From JAMXLG01 sp963765935 (GTDB lineage Bacteria > Vulcanimicrobiota > Vulcanimicrobiia > Vulcanimicrobiales > Vulcanimicrobiaceae): a stretch of 64,000 bases of DNA. The stretch lies in the NCBI GenBank assembly GCA_963765935.1, contig CAVXXX010000002.1, positions 62,001 to 126,000 on the forward strand. Direction: 5' to 3'. Within the stretch, counting starts at the first letter, position 1. The number at the start of each line of letters is the position of its first letter. Positions 25,872 to 34,331 of this stretch are shown piece by piece. A program made the position numbers and the translations under genes. The notes beneath the pieces are model-generated. The model was given only the letters and a program-made list of their open reading frames with translations. It ran no database searches and was not told the DNA's origin.

Positions 25872-26303
25872 TTGAACGAGCGCAAGAGCAGTGGTGAGAC
25901 GTACAACATCTTGGGGAGGCCGAACGTGATCGTCCATCTGGTCGAACCGCAGCATCTCTTCGTTCCCGCGCTTCTCGACGTTTTTTCGGAAGCCGGGCTC
26001 TTTGTCGATTATGTTGGTGCTGCGCTCGACCCCAGACGCTTACTGGACGATCAGCCCGACCTCATTTTCATGGATACTGATTATTTGAGCGAGCCGCTTG
26101 AATCGGTGCGCGTCTCGCACGTGCTCGTGCCTACAGCGCAGATCTATGTGTATTCCGCCTCGGCGAACGATGCAATCGTTGCGGCGTTCACCGCCGCGGG
26201 CGCTGACGTGGTGTTGGAGAAGTCGGCGGATCGCCGCGCAATCGTACAAGGTTTGCGCGAGGTCGACCATCGCCGGCGCCAGCGCCACTCGCGTCCAGAG
26301 TAG
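25872..26303 (+). CDS. Stand-alone receiver-domain protein
   Basis: This 143-residue protein starts at TTG 25872; a GTG at 25927 is an alternative. It is a receiver domain without an output domain: acidic pocket VEPQ (Glu 25), phospho-acceptor Asp 68 in LIFMDTD, Ser 95-97 in the switch-residue position of VYSAS, and conserved Lys 117 in VLEKS. The N-terminal third resembles the receiver of the LuxR-type regulator at 23583 (both read E-x-Q-x-LF then AL-x-x-VFS), so the two may be paralogues. A single-domain receiver can act as a phosphate sink or a protein-binding switch. It precedes valS by 50 bases. Confidence 0.8.
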   Translation: MNERKSSGETYNILGRPNVIVHLVEPQHLFVPALLDVFSEAGLFVDYVGAALDPRRLLDDQPDLIFMDTDYLSEPLESVRVSHVLVPTAQIYVYSASANDAIVAAFTAAGADVVLEKSADRRAIVQGLREVDHRRRQRHSRPE

Positions 26304-26353
26304 TTCCAAGCGCGAGGCGTCGCCGGGCGGCGCGCTGAAACCCTCGCGTTCGC

Positions 26354-28972
26354 ATGCGAAACCCCGTGATCGACCTTCCGAAGACCTATGACCCGGCCAG
26401 TGTAGAACCGCGCCTCTACGACTTTTGGGAGCGCAGCGGGTTCTTTCATGAAGAACCGGATCCGGCACGCCCGCCGTTCATCGTCCCGATGCCGCCGCCG
26501 AACGTCACCGGCCGCGCGCACCTAGGCCACGGGTCGACATACACGCCGCAGGATGCGCTGGTGCGCTATCGGCGGATGCTGGGTGACAATGCGGACTGGC
26601 TGCCGGGCTTGGATCACGCGGCGATTGCCACCGAGGCCGTCCTCGTTCGCGAGTTACTTAAGGAAGGAACGTCGCGCGAGGCACTTGGACGCACGGCGTT
26701 CGTCGAGCGCGCGTGGGAGTGGTCGGACACCTACGGCGGAACGATCAACGACCAGTTTCGCAAGCTGGGCTTCGGCCCGGATTGGCAACGCGGACGCTTC
26801 ACGATGGACGAGCAACTCTCTGCGGCCGTCCGCAAAGTGTTCGTAGCGCTCTACCGCGAGGGATTAGTCTATCGTGGAAAGCGACTGATCAATTGGGATC
26901 CCAAAGGGCAGACGACGGTCTCCGATGCTGAGGTCGACCACGTCGAAAAAGACTCGCATCTGTGGCACGCGCGTTATCCGTCGAAAGACGGCTCATACGC
27001 AATTGAGATCGCGACGACACGGCCGGAGACGATGCTCGCCGACGTCGCCATTGCGGTTCATCCCGACGACGAGCGATACACGGCGCTTGTCGGGAAAACG
27101 GTGCTCGCGCCGCCGCTCTTGCAGCGAGAGATCCCGATCATCGCGGACGACGCCGTCGATATGAGTTTCGGAACCGGTGCGGTAAAAGTGACGCCCGCCC
27201 ACGATGCGACGGACTATGAGATCGGCTTGCGCCACGATCTTCCGATGCCGTCGATCATGGATTTCGACGCAAACATCAGCGGTGAAGAAATCGAAGTCGG
27301 CGAGTATGCGGGACTCGATCGCTACGATGCGCGTACTCGCATCGTAGAATCACTGCGTGCGAAGGGATTGCTCGTCAAGGAAGAACCGTATCGTAAAGCC
27401 GTATCGGTGAGCGAACGTACCGGCGATGAGATCGAGCCGCTGCTCTCGCTGCAGTGGTTCGTAAAGATGAAACCGCTCGCGGAGCCGGCCCTTGCGGCCT
27501 ATCGCGACGGGCGCTTGAGATTCGTTCCGGAACGGTACGGCCGCACGTACGAACAATGGCTCGAAAATATTCGTGATTGGAATATTTCGCGTCAACTGTG
27601 GTGGGGACATCAATTACCCGTTTGGTATACGCCAAACGGTGACGTCGTTGTCGCGGAGACGGAAGAAGAAGCGCTGCGCATGGCGCAAGAGCGGTTCGGC
27701 ACAAGCGATCTGACGCGCGACCCCGATACGCTTGATACGTGGTTCTCAAGCGGGCTCTGGCCGTTCTCGATTCTCGGATGGCCTGAAAAGACGCCGGAAC
27801 TCGAACACTGGTATCCGGCGCAAGTGCTAGTCACCGGATGGGAGATCATCTTCCTGTGGGTGGCGCGCATGGTCATGCTCGGAATCCATTTCATGGGCGA
27901 AATCCCGTTCCCGACGGTGTTCATTGCTCCGCTCGTATTTGATGCGCAGGGGCGCAAGATGTCGAAATCTCTCGGCAATGCGATCGATCCCATGGATCTG
28001 GTCGACCGCTACGGTGCCGATGCGTTCCGCATGGGAATTTTACGCCAAATGCGGCTCGAAGGTCAGGAGATTCGCTTCCAAGAGTCGCGTTGTGAAGAGG
28101 CGCGCAACTTCAACAACAAGATTTGGAATGCAACGCGCTACATGCTCGCGCTTCCTGAGGGTCTGCCGCATGCAATGACGTTGCCGAAGGCCGGCGCGCT
28201 GACGTTCGCCGACCGTTGGATCCTCACGCGGCTGAACGAAACAATCGTGGCGGTCAGCGAGGCCTTCGATCGCTTCGATTTCGGCAACGCCGCCGAAACG
28301 ATGTGGCGCTTCGTGTGGTATGAGTTCTGCGATTGGTACCTCGAAGCTACGAAAGCGCCCGAGAATGCGGCGACACGCGCGAGCGTGCTTTCTTTTGTAT
28401 GGAACAACGCGATGCGCCTGTTGCATCCGATCGCGCCCTTTATCAGCGAAGAGGTCTGGCTTGCGCTTCCGCACGACGGCGTGACGATTATGACGGCGAC
28501 GTGGCCGGATCCGTATGAAGTTCCGGTGGATGTGCAAGCGGCGCGCGGCTTCGCCTCATTGCAAGAAGCAGTCGAACGTATTCGCAACTTACGTTCCGAG
28601 ATGGGCCTCGCGCCGCGTTCGCCGCTGACGCTTGCGGTACCGGAAAACGTGCCGGAGGACGTCGCGGGTTTGCTCGCGCTTTTGACGGCAAGCGAGATCG
28701 AATCGGTGCCGCCCGCCGGCGCAGATCTGCACGAAGCGCTCGCGGCTGTTGAGGGCCGCGCGCCGAAGGGCGTACTGCTCGAGCGGTATCGCAAAGATGC
28801 GGCGCGTCTTCGTTCGGAAGTGGAGCGCGGTGAGAAGAAGCTGGGGAACGCACAGTTCACCGCCAAGGCCGCCGCGGAAGTGGTTGCGAAGGAGCGTGAA
28901 AAGCTGGAGGCATATCGCTCCGAGCTGCAGCGTGTGGAGGCGGCGCTTGCCGCAATGGGAGAGACGGCATGA
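26354..28972 (+). CDS. valS: Valyl-tRNA synthetase
   Basis: This 872-residue class I synthetase charges tRNA-Val. The HIGH-type motif reads HLGH at residues 56-59 within PPPNVTGRAHLGHGSTYT. The CP1 editing domain has ATTRPETMLADVAIAVHPDDERY near 220 and AHDATDYEIG near 280. KMSKS is intact in GRKMSKSLGN near residue 535. The anticodon-binding domain includes LHPIAPFISEEVW. The C-terminal arm is a coiled coil (about 800-868) with alternating Lys/Glu. Length fits the shorter bacterial ValRS group. Its stop overlaps the pyrR start by 4 bases, making valS-pyrR-pyrB-pyrC one run. Confidence 0.97.
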   Translation: MRNPVIDLPKTYDPASVEPRLYDFWERSGFFHEEPDPARPPFIVPMPPPNVTGRAHLGHGSTYTPQDALVRYRRMLGDNADWLPGLDHAAIATEAVLVRELLKEGTSREALGRTAFVERAWEWSDTYGGTINDQFRKLGFGPDWQRGRFTMDEQLSAAVRKVFVALYREGLVYRGKRLINWDPKGQTTVSDAEVDHVEKDSHLWHARYPSKDGSYAIEIATTRPETMLADVAIAVHPDDERYTALVGKTVLAPPLLQREIPIIADDAVDMSFGTGAVKVTPAHDATDYEIGLRHDLPMPSIMDFDANISGEEIEVGEYAGLDRYDARTRIVESLRAKGLLVKEEPYRKAVSVSERTGDEIEPLLSLQWFVKMKPLAEPALAAYRDGRLRFVPERYGRTYEQWLENIRDWNISRQLWWGHQLPVWYTPNGDVVVAETEEEALRMAQERFGTSDLTRDPDTLDTWFSSGLWPFSILGWPEKTPELEHWYPAQVLVTGWEIIFLWVARMVMLGIHFMGEIPFPTVFIAPLVFDAQGRKMSKSLGNAIDPMDLVDRYGADAFRMGILRQMRLEGQEIRFQESRCEEARNFNNKIWNATRYMLALPEGLPHAMTLPKAGALTFADRWILTRLNETIVAVSEAFDRFDFGNAAETMWRFVWYEFCDWYLEATKAPENAATRASVLSFVWNNAMRLLHPIAPFISEEVWLALPHDGVTIMTATWPDPYEVPVDVQAARGFASLQEAVERIRNLRSEMGLAPRSPLTLAVPENVPEDVAGLLALLTASEIESVPPAGADLHEALAAVEGRAPKGVLLERYRKDAARLRSEVERGEKKLGNAQFTAKAAAEVVAKEREKLEAYRSELQRVEAALAAMGETA

Positions 28973-29511
28973 CGACGACGCACCCGGGACGCGTGCTCAT
29001 TGAAAGCAGCGAGATCGCGCGGGTGATCGCGCGGCTCGCGCATCAGATTCTCGAACCCGACGATGCACAGACCGGCGTGGTGTTGATCGGCATCCGGCGG
29101 GGCGGTGAAGCTCTGGCGCAACGTCTTGCGAGCGAGATCGAACGCATCAGCGGCAAAGCTCCCGCGCTTGGCTTTCTCAATATCAATCTTTATCGCGACG
29201 ATCGCGTGACGCACGAGATACCCGAATCACAGATTCCGGTCGATATCAACGGCCGGCTCGTGGTCGTCGTCGACGACGTGCTCTTCACCGGACGCACCAT
29301 TCGCGCGGCACTCGACGCGGTAACGGATCTTGGCCGTCCGGCCGCGATTCGACTTTGCGTGCTGGTGGATCGAGGATTGCGGGAATTGCCGGTCCAGGCC
29401 GATTACGTCGGCCGCGCGATCCCAACGAGCCGCCGCGAGCGAATCAAAGTAGCGCTTTCCTCAACGCCATCAGAAACCGACGAGGTAGCGATCCTTGCGG
29501 CTGCGCCGTAG
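28969..29511 (+). CDS. pyrR: PyrR: pyrimidine regulatory protein / uracil phosphoribosyltransferase
   Basis: This 180-residue protein of the PyrR family has a type-I phosphoribosyltransferase fold. The PRPP loop is VVVVDDVLFTGRTIRAALDA (about residues 96-115), and VLIGIRRGGEALAQRLASEI and LYRDD follow family patterns. PyrR proteins bind pyrimidine mRNA leaders in response to UMP/UTP and can make UMP from uracil and PRPP. It overlaps valS by 4 bases and pyrB by 17. I see no obvious PyrR anti-antiterminator leader at the valS-pyrR junction because the genes overlap, so any RNA target must lie elsewhere, for example the carA leader. Confidence 0.95.
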   Translation: MTTTHPGRVLIESSEIARVIARLAHQILEPDDAQTGVVLIGIRRGGEALAQRLASEIERISGKAPALGFLNINLYRDDRVTHEIPESQIPVDINGRLVVVVDDVLFTGRTIRAALDAVTDLGRPAAIRLCVLVDRGLRELPVQADYVGRAIPTSRRERIKVALSSTPSETDEVAILAAAP

Positions 29512-30409
29512 CCTCATCGATCTGAGCGATCTCAGCGGCGGCGAATTAGACTACATCTTCGATAGAACGCGCGCGTTCGAGATCCAGGCACCTGGAGCGC
29601 TGCTTGCCGGCACCGCCGTCGTCAATCTATTCTTCGAACACAGCACACGAACGTTTACCTCGTTCAACTTAGCGCAGATGCGCCTTGGCGCGCATGTCGT
29701 CAATCTTTCGCCCGACGATCTCAGCCTCGCGACCAAGGGTGAAACAATCGAAGACACCGTGGTTACCCTTGCGGCGATGGGCATCAGCGTTCTCGTCGTG
29801 CGTCATCCCGAGGCCGGTTTTCCGGCGCAAGTCGCGAGTTGTTTCGACGGGCACGTCATCAACGCGGGCGACGGCGCGCATGCGCATCCCACTCAGGCGT
29901 TGCTCGATATCTTTACGCTTCGCGAGGAGTTCGGTGAGATTCGTGGGCTGACGATCGCCATTGTCGGCGACATTCTCCACTCACGCGTCGCTCATTCGAC
30001 AATCGCGGGACTACGATCGCTCGGCGCAAACGTCGTGCTCGTCGGACCGGAGTTCTTCCTTCCCGGGAATTACGGCCGAGAAGGCGTGACGATCGAGCGC
30101 AGTCTCGACGATGCGCTCACCAAGGTTGATGCTATTATGCTGCTTCGCATTCAGCGTGAACGGTTCGCTGCAATGCCGATGAGCGATGAGGAATATGTCG
30201 CGAAATATCAGCTGAACGGGCAACGTCTCAAGCGCGTCCCCGAACGCACCATCGTGATGCACCCCGGTCCGTATAATCGTGGCATGGAACTCGATGACAG
30301 CGTGCTCGCTTTCGCCGGATGGCGATATGCGATGCAGGTGCATCATGGCGTGTACATACGAATGGCGGTGTTGGACTTTCTGGTCAACAGCGCGAGCGTG
30401 GTAGCGTGA
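29495..30409 (+). CDS. pyrB: Aspartate carbamoyltransferase catalytic subunit
   Basis: This 304-residue enzyme joins carbamoyl phosphate and aspartate in pyrimidine synthesis. The carbamoyl-phosphate site appears as FEHSTRTFTSFNLAQMRLGA (residues about 47-66) and HAHPTQALLDIFTL with HPTQ near 130; VMHPGPYNRGMEL near 255 is the aspartate-side loop. The TTG start at 29495 lies inside pyrR. STRTFTSF replaces the common STRTRxSF, a conservative Phe change in a position usually Arg. No regulatory pyrI gene follows; pyrC comes next, 31 bases downstream. Confidence 0.96.
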   Translation: MRLRRSLIDLSDLSGGELDYIFDRTRAFEIQAPGALLAGTAVVNLFFEHSTRTFTSFNLAQMRLGAHVVNLSPDDLSLATKGETIEDTVVTLAAMGISVLVVRHPEAGFPAQVASCFDGHVINAGDGAHAHPTQALLDIFTLREEFGEIRGLTIAIVGDILHSRVAHSTIAGLRSLGANVVLVGPEFFLPGNYGREGVTIERSLDDALTKVDAIMLLRIQRERFAAMPMSDEEYVAKYQLNGQRLKRVPERTIVMHPGPYNRGMELDDSVLAFAGWRYAMQVHHGVYIRMAVLDFLVNSASVVA

Positions 30410-30440
30410 GCGTCATAGCATTCCCCTGCCTTTTGATTAG

Positions 30441-31703
30441 ATGTTGATTCGAGGCGGCCGAGTCGTCGATCCCTCCGGACCGCTCGACGCGTTGCGCGAC
30501 GTGCGAATTCCAATGGCGTCGTGGTTGAAATCGGCGATCATCTCGTTGCGCGCGACGGCGAAGAGATCCTCGACGCGACCGGTGCCGTTGTTGCGCCCGG
30601 GTTCATTGATATGCATGTGCATTTGCGCGAGCCCGGCTATACCGGAGAAAGAAACAATCGCGACGGGAACGCTCGCGGCTGCTCGCGGCGGATTTACTGC
30701 GGTTGCGTGTATGCCGAATACGAATCCGGCGCTCGATGACCCATCCATACTCGAGGACCTTGCGCAGCGCATCGCGCGCGATGCCGCCGTGCGCGTGTAC
30801 CCGGTCGGCGCGATCACGCGAGGGCGTAAAGGGCAATCGCATGTGGATTTTGCGGCGCTTGCTCGGGCCGGGGCCGTTGCGTTTTCGGATGACGGCAACA
30901 CCGTGATGAACGCGCGCGTGCTTCGCGATGCAGCGCTTGCTGCGCTTGACGTTCCCGGTGTTTTTATTTCGCATGCGGAAGACGAACATCTCAAGGGCAA
31001 CGCCGTCATGAATGAAGGTGCGGTCTCGCGAGCGCTCGGACTGCCCGGAAGTCCGGCAGTCGCCGAAGATATTATCGTTGCTCGCGATCTGCTTATTGGC
31101 GCGGAGACCGGGAAGAGCTGGCACATTGCCCATGTCTCGACGCGCGGCGCGCTGGAATCGCTCCTTCATGCGCGCGCGCATGGCGGAAGGGCGACGGCCG
31201 AGGTCACGCCGCATCATTTGCTGCTCACGGATGAAGCGGTGCGCGAACATGCGGGCGGCGCAAAAGTGAATCCGCCGCTACGAAGCGAGGCTGATGCGCG
31301 CGCACTACGCGCGGCGGTACGTGAAGGAGCTATCGAGGCTTTTGCGACCGATCACGCGCCCCACACGGCTGCCGAGAAATCGGGCAATCTGCAGGAAGCC
31401 GCCGTTGGATTCACGGGACTGGAAGTTGCGGTCGGGGCATACGCGCGTGCGATTCCCGATTTGTCGATGCTGCGCTTCGTCGAATTACTCTCAACGAATC
31501 CGGCGCGCATTCTCGGCATACCGGGAGGTACGCTCGCCGTCGGTTCACCGGCCGACGTTACGATCTTCGCCGATCGCTCGTGGCGCGTCGATCCGTCGTC
31601 CTTCGCGTCAAAGGGGAAAATAACGCCGTTTTCCGGTTGGGATCTGCCGCGTCGCGCGATGGCGACGATCGTCGCGGGGCGCATCGTCGCCAAGGTGTCC
31701 TAG
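30441..31703 (+). CDS. pyrC: Dihydroorotase, disrupted by two compensating indels
   Basis: The product cyclises N-carbamoyl-aspartate to dihydroorotate. The straight frame gives 420 residues, but residues about 24-68 are not dihydroorotase-like. The -1-shifted frame over 30512-30644 instead encodes GVVVEIGDHLVARDGEE and FIDMHVHLREPGY with the metal-binding His-x-His. Thus one base is missing near 30509-30511 and one is extra in GGAG at 30644-30647; both repaired frames read smoothly (VRI-x-NGVVVEIG and YTGKETIATGT). The rest is intact: MPNTNP, SHAEDE, WHIAHVST and ATDHAPHT supply the other metal and substrate residues. If the indels are real, the product lacks its HxH and is inactive. Confidence 0.9.
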   Translation: MLIRGGRVVDPSGPLDALRDVRIPMASWLKSAIISLRATAKRSSTRPVPLLRPGSLICMCICASPAIPEKETIATGTLAAARGGFTAVACMPNTNPALDDPSILEDLAQRIARDAAVRVYPVGAITRGRKGQSHVDFAALARAGAVAFSDDGNTVMNARVLRDAALAALDVPGVFISHAEDEHLKGNAVMNEGAVSRALGLPGSPAVAEDIIVARDLLIGAETGKSWHIAHVSTRGALESLLHARAHGGRATAEVTPHHLLLTDEAVREHAGGAKVNPPLRSEADARALRAAVREGAIEAFATDHAPHTAAEKSGNLQEAAVGFTGLEVAVGAYARAIPDLSMLRFVELLSTNPARILGIPGGTLAVGSPADVTIFADRSWRVDPSSFASKGKITPFSGWDLPRRAMATIVAGRIVAKVS

Positions 31704-31714
31704 ATGCCGTTGCT

Positions 31715-32348
31715 TCAGTGACGAATGAGCGGCGTTTGCAGCAAGCCGTTAATGACGAATTGCACGGCGAGCGCCGCGAGAATAATGCCGAGCACGCGCG
31801 AAACGACGTGAATGCCGGTCGTGCCGATCCGGTGCATATAGCGCGTCGCACCGCGCATGCATAGCCACGTGATTGCGAGCGCGAGCAGATAGGCGCAGAA
31901 CACTATTGCATAATGAACGAGGCTTCCGCGTGCAAGATTGACGAGAAGGAATACCGTGGCTAGCGTGCCGGGGCCGGCGATCATCGGAATCGCGAGCGGA
32001 AAGACTGCCGGATTTTCCCCGGTTTGCGCGGCGCGTTCCTCATCCGTCGTCGCGCGCGCGCCGGTCGGTCGCGCAAAGAGCATGTCGATCGCGATGAGAA
32101 AAAGCAAGATACCGCCTGCGATGCCGAACGCGGGCAGCGTGATGCCGAGATAATCGAGAACCGCCGGGCCGACAATGCCCATTGCGAGCATGACGATCGC
32201 CGCGACGAGCACCGCCTGATCGACGATGCGGCCGCGCTTATGCGGCGCGCAGTTCGACGTCGACGTTACAGTCAAGCGGAATCATGCCGATCGGGTCGAT
32301 GATCGTCACCGCCGTCGCAAAGGCGGTGGCGGCGAAATGCCAATCCAT
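31715..32348 (-). CDS. marC: MarC-family integral membrane protein, one frameshift
   Basis: The main frame (31715-32275) has MarC (UPF0056) features: GIAGGILLFLIAIDMLFARP, FPLAIPMIAGPGTLATVFLLV and TGIHVVSRVLGIILAALAVQFVINGL, about five membrane segments. It lacks the conserved start. That start, MDWHFAATAFATAVTIIDPIGMIPL, is encoded just upstream in another frame beginning at ATG 32348. Removing one base in CTTG (complement of 32273-32276) joins them as MIPLTVTSTSNCAPHKR, giving about 210 residues, the family's usual length. MarC proteins are of uncertain function; a role in multidrug resistance was disproved. It is divergent from carA. Confidence 0.85.
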
Positions 32349-32363
32349 GAAGCTCGCGGTTAT

Positions 32364-32399
32364 TTCCAGGTCTGCGCGGCCCCTTCGGCCAACCTGGAA
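32364..32399 (+). promoter_or_regulatory. Stem-loop in the carA leader
   Basis: TTCCAGGT (32364-32371) pairs with ACCTGGAA (32392-32399), and an inner GGCC/GGCC stem (32378-32381, 32387-32390) closes a CCTTC loop. It ends 9 bases before the carA ATG in the 60-bp divergent spacer with marC. It may modulate carA translation or be a PyrR target; there is no U tract. Confidence 0.4.
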
Positions 32400-32408
32400 G
32401 CCCTCAGG

Positions 32409-33488
32409 ATGACCAGTACGCCTGCAGCGCTCTTTCTTGCCGACGGCTCGCGATTCGACGGCCACGGACTCGGCTACCACGGCCTCGCCTTCGGCGAAGC
32501 CGTTTTTTACACGGGCATGACGGGCTACGAAGAAGCCCTCACCGATCCGTCGTACGCCGGGCAGATTCTGACGTTCACGTATCCGCTGATCGGAAACTAC
32601 GGCATCTCCGGCGTCGCCGCGCAATATCCGCGCGCGTGCGTCGCAGGGACGGTCATCAAGCAGATCGCCCATCGTCCCTCGCACTATCTCGCAAAGAGCG
32701 ACCTCCCGTCTTGGCTCGACCAACAATCGATTCCGGCACTGATCGGAGCCGATACGCGAGCGATCACGATTGCGTTGCGCGAACACGGAACGATATGGTC
32801 CGCGCTCGCCGTCGGTGAAGACGCGCTGGAACGCGCGGAAGCCGAGCTCGCACAATTCGTACGCAAAGCGACGACGAAAGAACTCGTGCCGAGCGTTGCG
32901 ATACGCGAACGCCACGTTGAAGGTCCGCACGGCGGTAAGCGCGTCACGCTCATTGACTGCGGCGTAAAAAAAGCGATCCTTCGCGAGCTGACCGCGCTCG
33001 GCACCCAAGTGACGGTCGTTCCGTACAATGCGACTGAAGAAGAGTTGCTGCAAGGCGATCCCGATGCGATTTTCATCTCACCGGGGCCCGGCGACCCCAC
33101 CGATCTTCCGGATACGATTGAAACGCTGCGCGGGTTGCTCGGACGCAAGCCGCTTTTCGGCGTATGTCTCGGTCATCAGTTACTTGCGCTCGCGTGCGGC
33201 GCGACGACGTATAAATTACCGTATGGCCATCGCGGCGGAAATCAGCCGGTGAAGGATCAGGTGAGCGACAATGTGTTGATCACCGCGCACAATCACGGCT
33301 ACGCGGTCGACGGCCGCAGCCTGCCGTCCGACTTGGAAGAGACGATGACCAACCTCAACGATGGAACCAACGAAGGATTCCGCCATCGTTCGCTTCCTAT
33401 CGCAGCCGTGCAATTTCACCCGGAAGCATCGCCGGGTCCCTTCGATGCGCGCCGCCTCTTTGCCGAGTGGCTCGCTTCCGTGCGGTAG
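32409..33488 (+). CDS. carA: Carbamoyl-phosphate synthase small (glutaminase) subunit
   Basis: The start is the ATG at 32409; the longer frame from 32226 is antisense to marC. The 359-residue protein has the CPSase small-chain N-domain (AVFYTGMTGYEEALTDPSYAGQILTFTYPLIGNYG near residue 35) and a class I glutamine amidotransferase. The nucleophile is Cys 253 in FGVCLGHQ, with His and Glu in QFHPEASPGP near 337. It hydrolyses glutamine and channels ammonia to CarB. carB is not next: nine genes intervene, starting 5.1 kb downstream on the same strand. The end overlaps the batD-like gene by 22 bases. Confidence 0.96.
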   Translation: MTSTPAALFLADGSRFDGHGLGYHGLAFGEAVFYTGMTGYEEALTDPSYAGQILTFTYPLIGNYGISGVAAQYPRACVAGTVIKQIAHRPSHYLAKSDLPSWLDQQSIPALIGADTRAITIALREHGTIWSALAVGEDALERAEAELAQFVRKATTKELVPSVAIRERHVEGPHGGKRVTLIDCGVKKAILRELTALGTQVTVVPYNATEEELLQGDPDAIFISPGPGDPTDLPDTIETLRGLLGRKPLFGVCLGHQLLALACGATTYKLPYGHRGGNQPVKDQVSDNVLITAHNHGYAVDGRSLPSDLEETMTNLNDGTNEGFRHRSLPIAAVQFHPEASPGPFDARRLFAEWLASVR

Positions 33489-34331
33489 CGACGTTGCTGC
33501 TGGCGGCAGCGATGTGCACGCCGGCAGTAGCGCAATCGCTGCAGCGCCTCACGGTGACGCAACTGACGCTCTCCGCCGATGCCGTTTCGCCGAAAGTCGA
33601 AGTTCCGTTCGATCTGATCGTTACCGCGCACGTGCGCGAACGCGTGAGCGAATTGCGCAATCTGGATCTGCCGATTCTCGCCGAAGTGGAACTGCTCGGC
33701 GACGAGCACTCCGTCGTGAGCAACGCGAGCGGAACGACGTACACGGAGCGCGTGCGCGTCGTCGCTCACCATAGCGGCGTGATTACCATTGAGCCCGCAA
33801 CCTTAGACGCCATCGATCCTCGCGACGGAAAGGCGAAGCGCTACTCCTCGAATTCGCTCTCCCTCAGCGTCGGCGGCGGCGTCATCGGCGTGACGCAAAC
33901 CTACGACGGACGGGCCATCATCTTTACCGTGCTTCGTTGGCTGCTGATTCTCGCGCGTGGCGGCCATAGTTGTACGGCTGCTCGTGAAACGCCGGCGTCG
34001 GGCACCCGCGATCGCGCCGCAATCGGATCCGCCGCAGGTTTTTACCCCGCTGCCCGTCTTGACGCGCGAGCAGCGATTCCGCGATGCTCGTACCGTTCTT
34101 GAAGCCGAGCGAACGCGTCCTACGGTCCTGCGGATCCGGTCTATGGTTCGCGAAATGGTGGGCGCGAACGATGCCGAAACGCTCGCCGATGTGCTACGTC
34201 GAATCGCGCCGGAAGAACGCCACATGCGCGCCCTGCTCTTCGCGTTGGAACGCGCCGCGTTCACCCATGACGCCGATCTCGACCGTGCGATCGATCACGT
34301 CATCGATCGGCTGAGCGAGATAATCGCGTGA
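33467..34331 (+). CDS. BatD-like membrane protein, one frameshift
   Basis: Starting at GTG 33467, an N-terminal signal (TLLLAAAMCTPAVAQS) leads to a beta-rich extracytoplasmic domain (VSPKVEVPFDLIVTAHVRERVSELRNLDLP, SGVITIEPATLDAID), typical of BatD/oxygen-tolerance proteins. A membrane helix begins FTVLRWLLILA and then the frame goes wrong. Shifting by one base at about 33953-33956 continues it as VAAIVVRLLVKRRRR and gives a cytoplasmic region to 34331, in all about 287 residues. One extra C in GCGCGTGG explains the break. It sits with MoxR, DUF58 and VWA genes, the usual Bat arrangement. Without the repair two fragments are made. Confidence 0.75.

Noticed and set aside
28138..29214. 358-codon minus-strand frame antisense to valS and pyrR
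   Set aside because: Ser/Arg-rich shadow of the sense genes with no recognisable motif.
32238..33053. 271-codon minus-strand frame antisense to carA
   Set aside because: Mostly a shadow of carA; only its last 36 codons are meaningful, as the displaced start of marC.
30441..34331. Programmed frameshifting in pyrC, marC and the batD-like gene
   Set aside because: No slippery heptamer plus pseudoknot pattern at the junctions, and three unrelated neighbouring genes would all need it; sequence error or mutation is simpler.
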